Source: Corticium candelabrum
Taxonomy: Eukaryota > Porifera > Homoscleromorpha > Homosclerophorida > Plakinidae
Assembly: GCF_963422355.1 (NCBI RefSeq)
Contig: NC_085089.1
Location: 5,323,779 to 5,387,778 of the forward strand
Reading direction: 5' to 3'
DNA length: 64,000 bases
Numbering within the stretch: the first letter of the stretch is position 1; each line of letters begins with the position of its first letter. Below, in pieces: positions 44,801-58,100 of this stretch. The position numbers were made by a program, and so were the translations under genes. The notes under the pieces were generated by a model. The model was not told the origin of the DNA. It was given only the letters and a program-made list of their open reading frames with translations, and made no database searches.

Positions 44801-44928
44801 CTACCTGATGCACAAAGAAACCGAGCCTTTTTCTTTCGCCCTACTTTTGTGACGCTGACAACACCGACGAGTCGTTCATCAGCTTTTGAGAATATCTCGC
44901 TCTGCAAAGAATGACGAATGGCCGCCAT
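34024..44928 (-). CDS. EXOC1: Exocyst complex component 1 (Sec3)
   Basis: Sec3 subunit of the exocyst, which tethers secretory vesicles at the plasma membrane. Coding exons in order: 44805-44928, 44603-44733, 44435-44530, 44305-44371, 43938-43991, 43752-43885, 43276-43401, 43106-43207, 42911-43043, 42742-42851, 40498-40656, 40273-40378, 40030-40205, 39891-39974, 39746-39831, 39659-39685, 39511-39591, 37855-37993, 37493-37646, 37410-37430, 36279-36403, 36096-36218, 35965-36036 and 34024-34176. They sum to 2583 nt, 860 residues (human 894), with every phase connecting. Matches include the N-terminal PH-like phosphoinositide-binding domain ([23 protein letters not shown]), coiled coils, [60 protein letters not shown] and CYPGSGI near the C-terminus. 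Exons 39746-39831 and 39659-39685 are the least certain. Confidence 0.96.
34284..35355. mobile_element. 1.07-kb TIR insertion in the last EXOC1 intron
   Basis: The ends CAGTGTGGAAAATA and TATTTTCCACACTG pair, with 5-bp target duplication CTGGC (34279-34283, 35356-35360). Unit 1 keeps the empty site near 27835 (GATACTGGCCCTCCTG). Termini and 5-bp duplication suggest a hAT-like element. A nested 356-bp element (34444-34799) has AGATGAAATATTGGC termini and TA target duplications, as in Tc1/mariner MITEs. Confidence 0.88.
35744..35804. repeat. (GT)n microsatellite in an EXOC1 intron
   Basis: About 60 bp of GT, ending in GTCTGTCTGTGCGCACGCG. Unit 1 retains only a few GT pairs at the matching place (about 28185). 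Confidence 0.95.
36892..37073. mobile_element. Foldback element at the duplication edge
   Basis: The arms of about 80 bp include TATTCAAATAGACTC, CCCAGTCCTCTCC and CGTGCTGGTGTTACACT-type sequence with complements on the right. It lies in the EXOC1 intron between exons 36403 and 37410. It shares the CTCGTACCC(A/G) motif with the elements at 3957, 6544 and 31045. Confidence 0.85.
38207..38593. mobile_element. Harbinger-like MITE, copy 1
   Basis: The ends AGGCCTGTCCACACTGGCAA and the complement of AGTGTGGACAGGCCT pair. TTA target duplications (38204-38206, 38594-38596) fit the PIF/Harbinger TWA rule. The subterminal region is rich in GGATCGCGATCC palindromes. A second copy is at 60213-60628. 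Frames here are shadows. Confidence 0.85.
38925..39295. mobile_element. Pogo/Tigger-like MITE
   Basis: The ends CAGGAGACCCTCACTTATCC and the complement of GGATAATCAAGGTCTACTG pair, with TA target duplications (38923-38924, 39296-39297). CAGNNGACC..TTATCCGAC ends are typical of pogo-group elements. It sits in an EXOC1 intron. Confidence 0.85.
40657..42741. other. Large EXOC1 intron with local repeats
   Basis: Splice phase runs directly from exon 42742-42851 to 40498-40656, so no exon is required here. The GCGCTTATTC..CAGTTTGTTCT..GTGGTGTT block occurs twice (about 42224-42265 and 42567-42612). Minus frames at 40826-41053 and 42082-42390 have no family support. Confidence 0.6.
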
Positions 44929-46412
44929 TCCAGTGCATCTAGCGCGCTTTAGCCTTCATTGCCTCGAGCTTCCGAACGTAAATTTAGTATAATTTTAAGG
45001 TATGACATGGTAAATGCTATTAAAGATGTAATGACTAGGTATTTCTGGTTTGTCTAAATTTATTTGTAATCTACTTAAACTTTTCTTCATTCTCTAAGCC
45101 GATAGAATAGCCAGACAGATCTACCGCCCAGCTAATCAAGATTTCTAATTCTGACCAGCGATACTTAATTAACTTAATTAAATACAATCACGAATTTTCA
45201 CACGTCAAGGTAAGATTCGGCTAAATAATTATCTTGTTGCAGGTAGGCTGAAATTGTTTGTTTACTTTCCACCTACAGTTCTGAACAGCTACAATTGCAC
45301 CATGGACTCAACCGTGTTATCAAACGAAAACAAGTAAATTGTTCTTAAAAGTCACTCTATCTGTAACGTGTACTCACCATTTTTGTACTGAAGAAGTCTG
45401 CCATTCATGATGCAAATGGCATGTTTAATTAATTATGTATGAAATTTTGCTCTCCTGACCGCGGTGTCTCACTCTACTTACATTATGCTGTCCGTACCAT
45501 AACTCCAACCCAAGTCATCTGGTACTAACAAATAGCAGTACGTGGTTAACGTTACAAGATTCCGTATGGTGAGACTCTCTATTACTATGTGCCTATTGCA
45601 GACTGTAGTACATTACTAGAGTCACTTGTAGGCCACACAATATAAACATCTAAAGAACTTCAACCACGTACCAAAATACAGCTGCTGCCAAAACGACAAG
45701 TTCTGTCAACACAGCCTGTAGTCAACACTCCATTTCCTTACAATTTGTGTGGAATGTTGTGATGAAAATCAGCTGTGGCCAATACCTACACGATTCCACA
45801 TAACAACTCACCACATTATTCAAGTTGTACTCATCAAAAATTTCAATTAATTACTTAGTAACTCCTAGATGATTAGAAATCTTCGTTGAATCCTCAATGT
45901 GCAACATGTTTCTGTTATGTATATCACACCACTCACAACCTGAATGATTCTCTTATGCTTCACAGAGTTGGAGACTGTGGCAGATAGCTCTCTGTATGAT
46001 TAACACAGCTCCTCATATGTCAACATGTACTCTTGGAGTAGTGTCGAGAATACTGTCCTGCGACTTCGGCATCGCTATAAACCCTATTGGCTCCCTTAGC
46101 TACATAATTACAACTTTGCCACCAGGAAAAAATCTTAGAAGACATTCACAAAATATCCTGTCGTTTTCCTATGGTACAGTAGCAAACGACCACCACAAAT
46201 GTCTGTGCTTGGTCTACATACATAGCCACTTCAATTCTGACTGAGATACAGCTAGAGCACAGAAATTTCACTCCGTTTCATTGCAATGCTATGAAATGGA
46301 TTCAAATAACTACAAGCCAACTTCGGTAGGCCTTCATTAGTAAATCGTAACACAAGGTCACTTTGGGAAGAGACAGCCTGCATGTTGTCCCATTTATGTT
46401 GCTGCTACATAT
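44929..46412. other. Intergenic between EXOC1 start and striatin 3' end
   Basis: No gene was recognised. A short ATG with a donor (45303-45336, MDSTVLSNEN) has no partner exon. Confidence 0.5.
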
Positions 46413-49400
46413 TCACATAAAAACCTTCACTATTGAATCTGCCCCTGCACTTCCTATCATTGGGTGAACTGGATGAAATGCTATATCACAGATAGACTCT
46501 TCGTACTTCTTTCGATGTGAAGTAATATCATCCACACATGATTTGGTATCAAAATTCCACAACCGTAAAGAACAGTCGTGACCTAAACAAGACCCAAAAA
46601 GGTATTAGCCAAATAACACCAGAAAAATGTGCAACATACTTCCTGATACTACAAATAGGCCATTCGGATCGACTGCTAGACTAGTTACACCATCGGTATG
46701 AGCCACCATTGAGTGTAGCTGCCGACCTGCAATATCCAAATCACTCAATCAACCATTGACCCGATCCGATCACAAGCTCATTGACTGGCTTCTTGTTACC
46801 GGTTCTGTTATCGTAGAATCTAAGGTGTCGATCTTCATGTGCTGTGACTGTCACAGGCAACGTAGGATGACTCGCAACTCTATTGATTCGTTGCAACCCT
46901 CCTTGTTCTACAAACAAAAACAGAATGAGAATTTTAGTAATCACTCCTGTGCATCCTCGGTGATTCTTCACAATCACTGGCAGTACATTAACAACTATAA
47001 CAGTAACCAATACTTCAAAAAATGACAAAAAGCAGTACATCTAACCACCAACCAAGCCAGCTCTTGAGCACTGTTGTTAATTTCGGCACCAACAAAATCA
47101 ATTAGCCTCTACTGCATTATGTCAAGGCTACTGAGTAATAAACTGCTACGGAATGACTATACCCTCACAGAACCAACATTTGCTTACCTGAACCACATGA
47201 CACTAATGTGTATGTACATGTACAACTATCATAACAGCACAGACAAACATCTCAGTCAGACCAAATACATTCCACGCAGCTGTTGCAAAAATCATTACTG
47301 TACACAGTGAGGGCACCGTCCAAACAACACAAGGTACACAAGTTGCAACCAACAGCAGAACAATTACCACACTTACAGTAGCAAAAGCAAATCAACACAA
47401 ACTCTGAATGAAGTTAAACTACCTAAAAAGGCAAGACAGTAAAAATGTTCGGTTCTAGTACGATTTCATACCTGGGCAATCATTGAAAGTAACTACAGGT
47501 GATGCCGTCTCCACATCATAAACTATTCCCTTCCCATTAGTAAAGCCAGTGACCCACTGTTGGGGATTACAGGGCACGCTGTCAACGGAAGTTGGCTGTC
47601 CTGCACCAGACACATCACATCAAAATTGTGACCGACACAATGATAACAAGATCACACCGTCTGAGATGTCGACAGTTGCTAATAAAGGTTGTTCAGCATC
47701 ATGTCTCCATAGTCGACACGTACTGTCTGCAGCACAGGAAACGAGAACATTATCGTGTCCTGGTAGCACTACTAGATCCCACACAGCATCTGTGTGTCCC
47801 CGCAGTATTCGCCTAAATTTGTCTGTCAGTTCATGACAGCCTCCTATAACGAGCCAACATGTCACAAATGTTTTCAGATAGCAAAACAGGTCACCAAACG
47901 TGCACATTATCAAATTAGAAACAAATAAATCTACGAGTCAATCAACATGCAAAAGTCAAACGTGAGTACTTGAAACAATCAATAGTAGAAACAGGTAAGT
48001 GCAACCAACCATTCTACGAACACGATGAAAAACACAGTCAGACAAGTAAATGAAGAAAACAATGCAAATGCATACAGAAGCCAATTATGATAGTGAGTCA
48101 CTAGATATGACCACATCTTTCATTGTTTGCATTACAAGTCTTGCTTTATACCAAAAAAAGACAAATGTACAATACAAGAAAAATGAACACTAGCAGAGAA
48201 ACAGATACCCCACAGGGTACATGCAGAGGAGGACGATTACTAACGTGTGCACTTTGAGGGCAGCTTAGTCTTCAACCAAAGAGCAACGTCAAAATCCCGT
48301 ACTTGATCATGCGGTTTGCTCATTGCATGCAGCAGTGTCTTGGGGCAACATCCGGCAGTGGCGGTAGTCGTAGTTTTGAGGGCCTGCAAATCATTCTGTT
48401 ACAATCTCCGTTGTTTTTCCGTAGTGGATGCACAACTAGCGCATATTCCTAGAGCCTGAATGAAAACGGCGAGCAAGGTGTTGCTTTTGATGGATTCTGC
48501 CACCCGTTGCTGCTGCATGACATTACAATGCGTCTCATTTGACATATAGGCAAGACTGGTCTCTATACGTACCTAGTCTGAGAAAACCGGTAGAATAGAC
48601 ACCTACTAGATCTCGCATGTACGTAGACTCGACCCAGTCCTCCCTTTTCGTCATCTAGACAGCGATTCACACGATTCTTATAAATCACTGTAGGAGTGCT
48701 ACCAGTATGTCTGATTACGTGTACATTTTTCGCTGAACTCATAATGCCAATAATCAAACACGAGAAGGCACGCGCGCTAGCTTGTAAATGAGACCGATTT
48801 TGGTCGCTATATGCGCAAATAACAATAGCTAAGTCAGAGGTTGAAGCTCCATGTACAATCAGCAATAGTTATTCCTTTCTCCTGTTGACTCTAGAAGAGC
48901 TAGCATTTGCAAACACAAAGTAACGGAACAAATTCCAACAGACAATCTAAGTATTGTACGAGTCCTTCTGCAGGCGATTTCGTTGGACAAGAGGACACGT
49001 TCCATTGTCTAACAATATCTAGATGCAGCACCATGCTAGAAAGTTCCTACACTGAGCAAATTTGCTACTTCAAACTATAGGCGAGTCATTAGCGCACGTT
49101 AGTAATCGCCCTCCTCTGGGATACATGCATGCACAAACAACAAAAAGACAAACAAAGAAAAACTAGAAAGACAGACAGACAAACAAGCGAAAAGGCAAAG
49201 CCCTTTAATTAATAAAGTGGTGGACAAGTTCACTTGTAAGAAATATACAGACTATTATTGACTGACAAAACAGGCAAACAGGCAGGCAGGCAGACAGGCG
49301 GGCAGGCAGGCAGGCAGGCAGGCAGGCAAGCAGACAAAGAGACAGATAGACAGACACACAGACACACATTACACTATGCTTGCAGGGTCTAGCCAATCAC

Positions 49401-52400
49401 CCCTCACAAGGCAAAAACTGTTTTGTCGAAAGATCTTTAACCTCGTAGAGAGGAATGGCTGACTGGATGCTCAAGCCTAGAGTACGTCACACTAATACAA
49501 CATATTAATATAGAAACCAACATACAGACAGAAATAGAGCAAAGTAAGAAGGCAAGAAGACAAACACATCATCATCATCATCTATTCCACAAACAACAGA
49601 TGCGCAATAAAAGTCAGTGAAAACTGAACTCTTACCGTATGGACCATACGTATCACACGATGAACTAGGCAACAACCAACGACATATCGTCATGTCTGAA
49701 CTGCCACTAAACACATACGATCCGCACAGACTGGCACAACAGCACCAAACGGCGGCCCTGCATAAAACCCGACCATTAGAAGTCAAATCAGACAATCCAA
49801 TCGTCTCAAACAAGACCATTCATTACCGGTGTCCTCTAAATGCATACACGGGCTCCAAGTCACAGATGTTACTCCTATGCATGATAAAATCCAATATAAT
49901 ACTTCAGATGAGATTTCGAGATGCCTACCTCCTAGCTTGTGGTGGTTTCTGTATATTCCACAACTTCAGTGTACAATCCTCAGATGCAGTCACAAGAATG
50001 GGTTCTGTGGGATGATATGCGAGCGATCGAACACAGTCAAAGTGGCTATCAGAACAAGCACAGTCTGAATCGACTAAAACTAAAGATGTAGCGAAATCAC
50101 ATAACAGAGTAAAGTTACCTCTTTAAGGAGTACTTCTGACTCCACGTCTTTGGGGCTGTAGTCTGTGACATGCACGCTGAGACATACATCGTATGCATAG
50201 TGATATGTTAGCTGCACTTACGCCATATTGCGACTCGGCTTCATTGTGTATGTGTTCAGGCAAATTGGCTAAATCTCCTAAACCCAAGCCAACAGACTCA
50301 CCATCAGGTGCACCTCTACCACCATCCGTTTGAAGCAATGCTCTTTTGGCTGTAATTTACACACTATATTGTCACATGACACACACACACAAGTGCAGTA
50401 AACTCTTACTCTTTCGCGGTATTCGTGGTCCAAAGGTTGGCATCTCACTATTCAGCACCGATTCTTCGGTGATGTCAGTGTTTGACACGGGTAACACAGA
50501 CTGAAAGTTGGACGTGAGACCAACTTCATCTCCCTGATTCAGAGATGTCATCATCTGCTGCAACTGGGAGTGCGTTGGACCTAACAAATAAACACAACCT
50601 GTCATTACTTTCTATGTCATTGACACGTATTATTATGCAAACATAGATTTTCTCGCATAAGTTCATTGCCACACAACACAATCGAGGACAGCTAAAACCT
50701 TACGTTTCGACTGCTGTGCCTTTTTCTTACGATCTTGTTTATATTCATCTTTAAGTTTTGACAACTGTTCCGGATCAAGGCCCAACTTCCACTCATTTCC
50801 CTGCATCAGTTTTTCAACATCAAACAAACATACTAAAACAAACAACAACCTGTATTTACCCCTAAGTAAAGAGATGAATGTTGTCCACTTGTTGGACCAC
50901 TATCTGCTATCAATTCTATATTCGATCACATTTATTAGAATATAATTACCACACTAGTTACTGGAAAAAGCATACTTGCGTCCATACCCTGAGAAAATTC
51001 TTCTTCGGGTCGTGATGGTGGTTCTCTGTGATCCTCTTCTTCGGCTTCATGAGACAAAAACTCAAACTCTGCAATCGCAGCTTCTTGATCAGGATCCAGC
51101 AAGTCAACATTACCGAGAGCATCTACAGAAGTAAATACCATACAAACAAAGCAATAATAACAAACCCTAAAGAAACTTGCTTTTGTCTAATTGGGTTCTG
51201 CTTAATTTATTGCTGCCTTTTGCACCATCATCCTCATCTTCATCGCTATCTTTATCGTCCTCATCGCCATCTGCAAGATCCTTGAGAAAGTTGAAATGTG
51301 CAACTACAGTCTCCTCTTCAAATAGGCCCTCTTCACTGTTCGACCCAGGAAATGAGGTCAGTTCTGGTGATTTTGGCTTCACAGGACTAAAAACAACTCA
51401 ACTTTTATAATCATATGAAACCAACAGCCAATAAATGTGTTAAAGACATGCATAGGACAAAATTGAAAATGCACTCACCACAATTACAATCGCTATGAAT
51501 ATACTTAGCTACTAGTATCATTACATGAAAACTCCAATCACGTCAAAATACTCAACTGCATGCCACACAAGCGACAAACACACTTTTGTTCAAACACGCA
51601 ACAAAACTAAAGACAAAGTAGGAAATTTGTCAATTACTGCATGCCAAGCTTTCAGAACACAGTAAACTGTTCTCAAAATCAGTGATAGGAACACTTCACT
51701 GTCAAAATCCGTTATCCAAACCGCTCACTTATCAGTCTCAATACATTTAACAATGTAGAATTGTATTTGCTACATGTTCAACCACACAAATCAATGCAAC
51801 CACCTGAACGATACATAAAAAGCCTATACACAGTATAAAAGCTCTCTGCTGCTTCTGGCAACATACACACTATACACAAATAACATTTCAATTCGTATTA
51901 ATTAAACAATAAGGTTAGAATGCAGCCTGATCGGCTACTCTATCAAGAAACATTCGTTTGAGCAACCACAGTTAGGAATCATCCATAATTGTCGACATTT
52001 ACTCAAGCACGCAAGAGGTACAAGCTCTTGGGGTGAAGCATAAAATGTCGATAATTTCTTTGGGCCCAGAAGTAGATAGGAAGTGATACCGAAGTCAAGA
52101 AATTGCACTTACACGTACGCATGTTGGAAATACCTATGAATGTAGCTATGTAACTATCCATGGCACGTGTATCAGGCGTATAGCACGCGCTAAGTGTTCG
52201 TCGCACGTGTTTAAAGCATACACGACGTGGAACGGTAAGTACCCTGTGTAGTAGGTACTAACAGACCTGTGTAAAAGACCTTGCGCTGTTCATACAACAC
52301 CGGCAAACAGTAACCAGCAGTTAGTGAACGCTTTGTCTTTGCCAGCCCATCTGTCTCACGAGAAAGCTGTTTAGAAAGTACAACGACAACAGAAGACTGC

Positions 52401-55400
52401 TGACCAGAATAATGAAATGTGCATATCAATCTTCGCAAGGGCTTCTAATTATTTGTTATTGTAATACCATTAGAAATAGGTTCACATGACCAACATTTTT
52501 TATGTACGCTTAGGGGGGAGGAGGTAGGCAGAAAAGAGTACGCTTTGTACTCTTGAGTAAACGTCAACAATTATAGATGACCCTGTAAATTCTCACAAAA
52601 TTCAACTCTCACTGAGCTTTACTTGCTTTATGTACTTGTTCACAAAAATCTGTAAACAACCCAATCGTTCTAAGCATGATATTTGTGCAAACGAAATCCC
52701 TTCAGTTTTCACATGGCAGACTTATTTTAAAATAAGAAAGTATAACTCAAACACCTTACAAGATACACATACAATTTCACCATAACTGACACTTCAGTTT
52801 GACTCACAGGCCATCACAACATTTTCAAATTTATTGATCCATACGTTACACAATTACACAGAAAGACCAACAGATGACCAGCAACATAATTATCCTAAAT
52901 GCAACAGATTACGCCAAATGCATCAAGTCAGTGCAAATCCACAACCATATATTACATAAGCTCGAAAATAAAGACACTAATGCATCATCTCACCTTGACA
53001 CAAGTTGTTCATCTTGGGTTTGTTCCATACCTCTAGATTTCAGCGTTACATTCAAAGAACTTCTATGGACCTTCTTACTACTTTCACTGTCTGAAGCTTT
53101 GAAAAGAGATGCTTCAACAGACTCCACTGGTACGGTATTAGGAGGTCCGTCCACGCTAGTCTTCCTAGCCGATGATACAGATGCAGGTAAGTGTTGTGAT
53201 GCAACAGAAGTAGAAGCACCAAAGGCCGACAGACTGTCTGAGCTTGGGTGGCTAAGAAGAGAATTGATTCTACTTGTCCGTACTCCAATCACAGCGTCAG
53301 CGTATCCTATCTCTTGTAAATATCTGTAAACATAACCAAACACACAACTGGTCACTTGCTTAGTCATAGATTAATTATGCTAACAAATTAAAATTGCCAT
53401 AATGGTGCTATTGTCTAAGGTTTAAACTAAAGTAAAATAAACTGATAGATAAAATACTATAGTATGTAATGCATCTGCTCGATATGAGGTATAGAGTAGT
53501 CTCAAGCTTGTTTCATGATATTGATTATGATATCGGTTATGTCCTAATATTGCTGCTAACGATGATAATGTTTGACACTGATCTGTTCCATAGTTTCGCG
53601 ATGCACTTGTGTATCAGGAATGATCTAAGTTTAGTATAATATATAAGTTTAGTATAATATATAATATCATCGTCTACTATTGTGTAGCTATGTCTCTCTC
53701 CCTTATCATTAGTACTGTTAGTACAAATGTAAGTAAGGATGTATGTACTACTACAGTAGTCCTTCCCGATTATGACCACCCCAAAGCCAACAAACTTGGC
53801 CCCTTCATGAACAATCTTGTCATCAGTGATTAGTTGTCGCACATCAGAGGGGTCGTAAACAAGAGCAACTGCTGTACTACGAGTGCTGTAACACAAACCT
53901 CAAAGTGTTTCTTTTACTTTTGATATTTTCTGCTGTGCCATAAACATAAAAAGCATAAACAGCACAACAAACACAAAACAACAGATTGTCCCATCTTCGT
54001 CATTGCAAGTTCTAAATTTTGTGTATCGTTTCTGATTAATTAAGAACAACTGCATGCTTCTGTTGTTGCAAAACCCTTAGTGTAGTGGTTAATGTTGTAG
54101 TCACTTCTACTATTTTCGTGTCAATGTAACATTATGATTCTCACACCAGCATCAGTTACTCTGACAAGTTCAAAACCTTCATGTCAATATCAGAATAAAG
54201 ACCTTACACTTGACAATGATGTCAGCGCATCAGGACTCATTGACGCTACTTACTTCGACATTATGAACCTAACCAATCTCTCTAAAAACAGCAATACTCT
54301 GTAAAATCACACAGCATTGCAACATACTTTTAGTAAGGAAGTTGAGCGTTTGCCTCTAGGCAGTAACACCAAAATACTGTTAGTGATAAAATTGCATAGA
54401 TTACTTTAATCACGATAAGAATGACAACATCACACACAAAAATCCAGTGCAAACCGACACATGTCTGCTAGCACTGAAAAAAGAATGTGTATGACCAACC
54501 CTGATAGTCGAGAGTTATCAGTATATCTAATACAGTATTACTGCTAGACATCTCTACAAGCTGCACAACTCAACAGAAAGTCTACGCCTACAATTGTTTA
54601 ATAGAAAGATGTACGTAAACATGCATATACACCATACACCAAGTACCAATAACACTCAAAACTCAAAAGAACTAACAAATACACAACCATACAAGTAACC
54701 ACAAACCACTTCAAGATGCATCATCAACATCATCATCATCATCTTACTGTCTTAACAAATGGCGTCCTTGTCGTCGACTTGCCTGCTGCACTTCACTGAC
54801 AGCACTGCTCATGTCTCGCACAGCTATACACAACAGAAGCAACTGATGCCCATCAAGAACACCAACGAAACCACCTGGTCCTTACGTTCCCTCTGCCTCT
54901 TGATCTTCACCGGCTCGGAAGGATTCTCTTCCATCCCGTTCTGCATCCGATGCACCTTCGCCCTGGTCAGAAGACACCAAAATTCAGAGTCACGCCCCCG
55001 CGTGTCAACAATACCTGCGGAGTGTAGCCATCTCCACGCACGAACTGAACATGCCTCTACTCTGTAACACCCGCCAGACTCCACCCTATCCTGTTTGACA
55101 GAAGATTGGCCCCACCTTTCTTGCTTCAGTGCATACTCCAACATTTTGATCCTTCTCAGCAGGTCGCGTTTCAAGTTCTCTTGTCCCTTGCGTTCGCCTT
55201 GTAGAAACGCGATTTTCGTCTGTAACGACATTCCATAAAACATGTTACAAGACAGAGCAGCCTGACGTCAGGATGTAGCTGAGTAGTCGTCTGGACACCT
55301 TCAATTCGGCGCGTTCCACCTCCCAATTGGAGCGCTCGCGTTCGAAACGCGTCCATTCGTGTTGAAGAAAATGCAGTACGCCGGGAATCGTATACAACTG

Positions 55401-55475
55401 TCTACCTCCGTCGCTGTCTACTGGCTGCGCCGAGAACGTCGCCGACGCACCTTCATCTTGCGGTGCCTCCGACAT
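46413..55475 (-). CDS. STRN: Striatin, STRIPAK scaffold subunit
   Basis: Regulatory B'''-type subunit of PP2A and scaffold of the STRIPAK complex. Exons in order: 55299-55475, 55116-55219, 54875-54962, 54748-54785, 52994-53323, 51226-51386, 50950-51122, 50704-50800, 50410-50580, 50222-50349, 50119-50162, 49929-50045, 49827-49874, 49636-49757, 47658-47840, 47472-47600, 46800-46907, 46640-46726 and 46413-46582. They sum to 2475 nt, 824 residues; all phases connect. In order: caveolin-binding motif FLQHEWTRFE (about residues 36-45), coiled coil (RKGQENLKRDLLRRIKMLEY), GRHLLRQYLQEIGYAD, an acidic region, GNEWKLGLDPEQLSKLKDEY, and WD40 repeats from about residue 504 (SHFDCVRSLAYHPTEPILVT, RGHTDAVWDL, SHPTLPVTVTAHEDRHLRFY, SGSHDCSLRLWN). 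It ends GADSIVKVFM. The donor at 51226 (gtgcaa) was chosen by phase. Vertebrates have three paralogues; which one this matches cannot be said. Confidence 0.96.
47841..49635. other. Large striatin intron
   Basis: It contains the (CAGG)n tract at 49268-49332. No exon is needed by phase, and none was recognised. Confidence 0.6.
49268..49332. repeat. (CAGG)n tetranucleotide tract
   Basis: GGCA/CAGG units in tandem, flanked by CAGA-type units on both sides, in a striatin intron. Confidence 0.93.
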
Positions 55476-55580
55476 GATGGCCGGGCTACGAGCATGCGCA
55501 CGCTTTGAACGAGATGTAACGCACTTTAGAGGCGGGACAAGCAAGGCCGCGAAAGAGTTCTTGTATCGCCGTTTCGTGAC
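55476..55580. promoter_or_regulatory. Bidirectional promoter interval of STRN and LRR1
   Basis: Only 105 bp separate the start codons of striatin (minus, 55475) and LRR1 (plus, 55581). The interval is GC-rich and includes GCATGCGCACGC and a GGGCGG-like box on one strand (GAGGCGGGAC). No TATA box is seen, which fits a divergent housekeeping promoter. Confidence 0.7.
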
Positions 55581-55993
55581 ATGAGATTGTCTTGCGATGT
55601 TCACGTCGTCTATTCACTCCTTACATCGCCGGCCACCGCCAAGCCCGTAAAAGCGACGCTAGCGTTGGGAATAAAGCCGCGCGTGAAGACGTTGCTGACG
55701 ACGACGACGAAAACGTTGGGCGATGTAACTTTGCTGCTGTGCACTGGCAAGCAGACTAAAAAGTATGAGGTAAGTATGCTATGTCACACGATGTGGAAGG
55801 TTGATGATTGTAGTAATGCGGGGGTGGCTGTTTTTGGCTTCGCTTTCACAGGTTAGAAATAACGTGTTGAAGGTATTCAAGAAGTACGTTGGTCACGGTA
55901 AGGCGACGCTAGTACTTCGGAATCCTTCCCACCAACTCTACATCAGCAAGGTCACGTGACACTATTTAATAATATTTAGTTGGTGGGGATGTG

Positions 55994-56056
<63 letters not shown>

Positions 56057-58100
56057 TGATTCAATGATATCCGTTTATTAATTATCTGGTATGTGAAGTG
56101 TAAATGTTGTGTGTAACTTGGACAATGAAAATACTTGCTTAATACAGATACCTTGGATTCCTCTAATGGCCTGGAAGTTTTGAGGCAAACATGCAGCTGG
56201 CAGTGAGTACACCCGTTACTAGGGCCTAAGGCCACACCCTATAACGTGCATTAGGCTTGTTTGCTCATATTTGGAGAGCTTGCTATAGCTCTAATTTTCT
56301 ATCTCTATGCATCGCCTCAATTTAAAAATTTTGGAAATAAACTTTGTGTGATACAGATTTAGTAAGAATATGGTGTAGCAAGTAGAGCTTGTGTGATGTG
56401 TTTATCTTCTCTCAACCGCAAGACTGTCCGAGTTTTTCGAAGAAGTTGCATGTTGCCAATCAAACATCAGATGTTTGAAATTCTGAAATGATTGAATAAA
56501 GGTCTCTGCTTATTAAGTAGCTATAGTTATGCATAAATGATAGCAGGTAGTGCTAAGTGAGAGATGTACAGTATCACTGTATGTGTATGTGGGATGTTGT
56601 GAACTAAAGTCAATACAGTTACAATACAAGTGAAGTGAAGAAGTATTGCATATTGCCTAATAGTGCAGCAACTTCAAAGTGGAATGTAACTACACATTTC
56701 TATACACATTCATCAGAATATCAGCAGTGTGGCAATTGCCAAATTTATGTTCACAGCCAGTCAAGATTCACTCAAGAATAGCTTCTTATGCCCAAGTCAA
56801 TACAATGAGAATGATGTTTATCGTGCCAAATTGCCAATGTACGTGGATGTCATGACGTCTTGCTTCTGCATGTGCTATGTATACTATAATACAGGCAACA
56901 AGTTTATAGTGATACAACAACCCATGGTATGTCACTGTGTGACGTAAACGTGTAGACCCATTGTATATCATTGTGTGACATGAACTTGTTTCCTGTATAC
57001 CTAGCACTTGCACCTTGTTGTGCGTTATAGCATTGTTCTAAGCTTTACATGGTATTTGTCAGTTTACGTTCAACTGTGTGATGTAGCTTTCATTTCTAAT
57101 GGTTTATTTGGTTGTATTTTAGGCTGATCCTGTTCATTTGGAAAAATTTCTCAAACTCGTGGTTTTACACATGAAACCTTCTCAGGATCAAATTCCTGTT
57201 CACCTGCCAGAACTTCCCAACGCAAGAGATTTACTTCATTTAGATGAACGACCCAAGTTGAAGTTGACGATCACCCAACGGCAGAACTACCCTTTAAGAG
57301 ATGGCTTTCCTTCTACAGTAGAGACACTGGTGATACAAAACTGTATGTTGGCTAAAGTGGACAGTAGAATCATAGAATTGGTTCACCTTCGTATCTTGGA
57401 TCTGACTCATAACAAAATCAGAGAACTGCCGAGCTCACTGGCAAACTTAGACAAACTTGCCGAACTACGACTAGCTGAAAATCGTTTGTCTTCCTTTCCA
57501 TCATCTATATGTCAGACTTCATTGTCATGTTCTCTCAAGACCCTAGACTTGTCAGATAACCAATTGGTTTCGTTACCTGCTCAATTTGGGGAAATGGTCG
57601 GTCTTGTTAGCCTTAACTTGGCTAATAATCAACTACACACCTTGCCATATACATTCCATCGTCTCAAAGCATTACAGAAGCTCTTACTACTTAACAACAA
57701 GCTTCGTTGTTTACCTTGTAATATGCACTATTTGCACCTTGACACCCTAGACGTATCTGGGAATGAGTTTGCTAATGAGAAATCAGTTTGTATCATGCAG
57801 TCAAGACTGGGAGTACTGTCACTGATGGAATTATGCGGCCGTGTCATGAACTGTTACCGAATTCAGTACAATAGCTCATGTCTGCCATTGCACTTGTGTT
57901 CCTTCTTGGATGCCTGTCGGACTTGTATGTGTGGCAAGCCCTGCTTTGTCAGCTTTGAGCACTGTCTGGGACCGGTGGACTCTCGACGCATGGCAAGAAC
58001 TGTTATTACTGACAGCAGTCGCGACATACCAATGGAAGCCTTTCTATGTAGTATTGAATGCAAGAAACGTTTTACTGGTAAAGGGCAACTCGTGCTGTAG
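55581..58100 (+). CDS. LRR1: Leucine-rich repeat protein 1 (LRR1/PPIL5)
   Basis: In vertebrates and worms LRR1 is the substrate receptor of a CUL2 ubiquitin ligase, which among other targets removes the CMG helicase at replication termination. Exons 55581-55769, 55852-55950 and 57123-58100 join in phase 0 to give 421 residues (human 414). The start MRLSCDVHVV matches the family start. Exon 2 has GKATLVLRNP. Exon 3 has at least six leucine-rich repeats (LRILDLTHNKIRELPSSL, LKTLDLSDNQLVSLPAQF, LVSLNLANNQLHTLP, LDTLDVSGNEF). The C-terminal module has HLCSFLDACRTCMCGKPCF and CSIECKKRF, whose spaced cysteines match the family end. Intron 2 holds a (TA)n tract. Confidence 0.94.
55997..56055. repeat. 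(TA)n microsatellite in LRR1 intron 2
   Basis: A TA run of about 59 bp. Confidence 0.97.

Noticed and set aside
53537-53896. 119-codon minus frame in a striatin intron
   Set aside because: No family match; the striatin exons on both sides join in phase without it.
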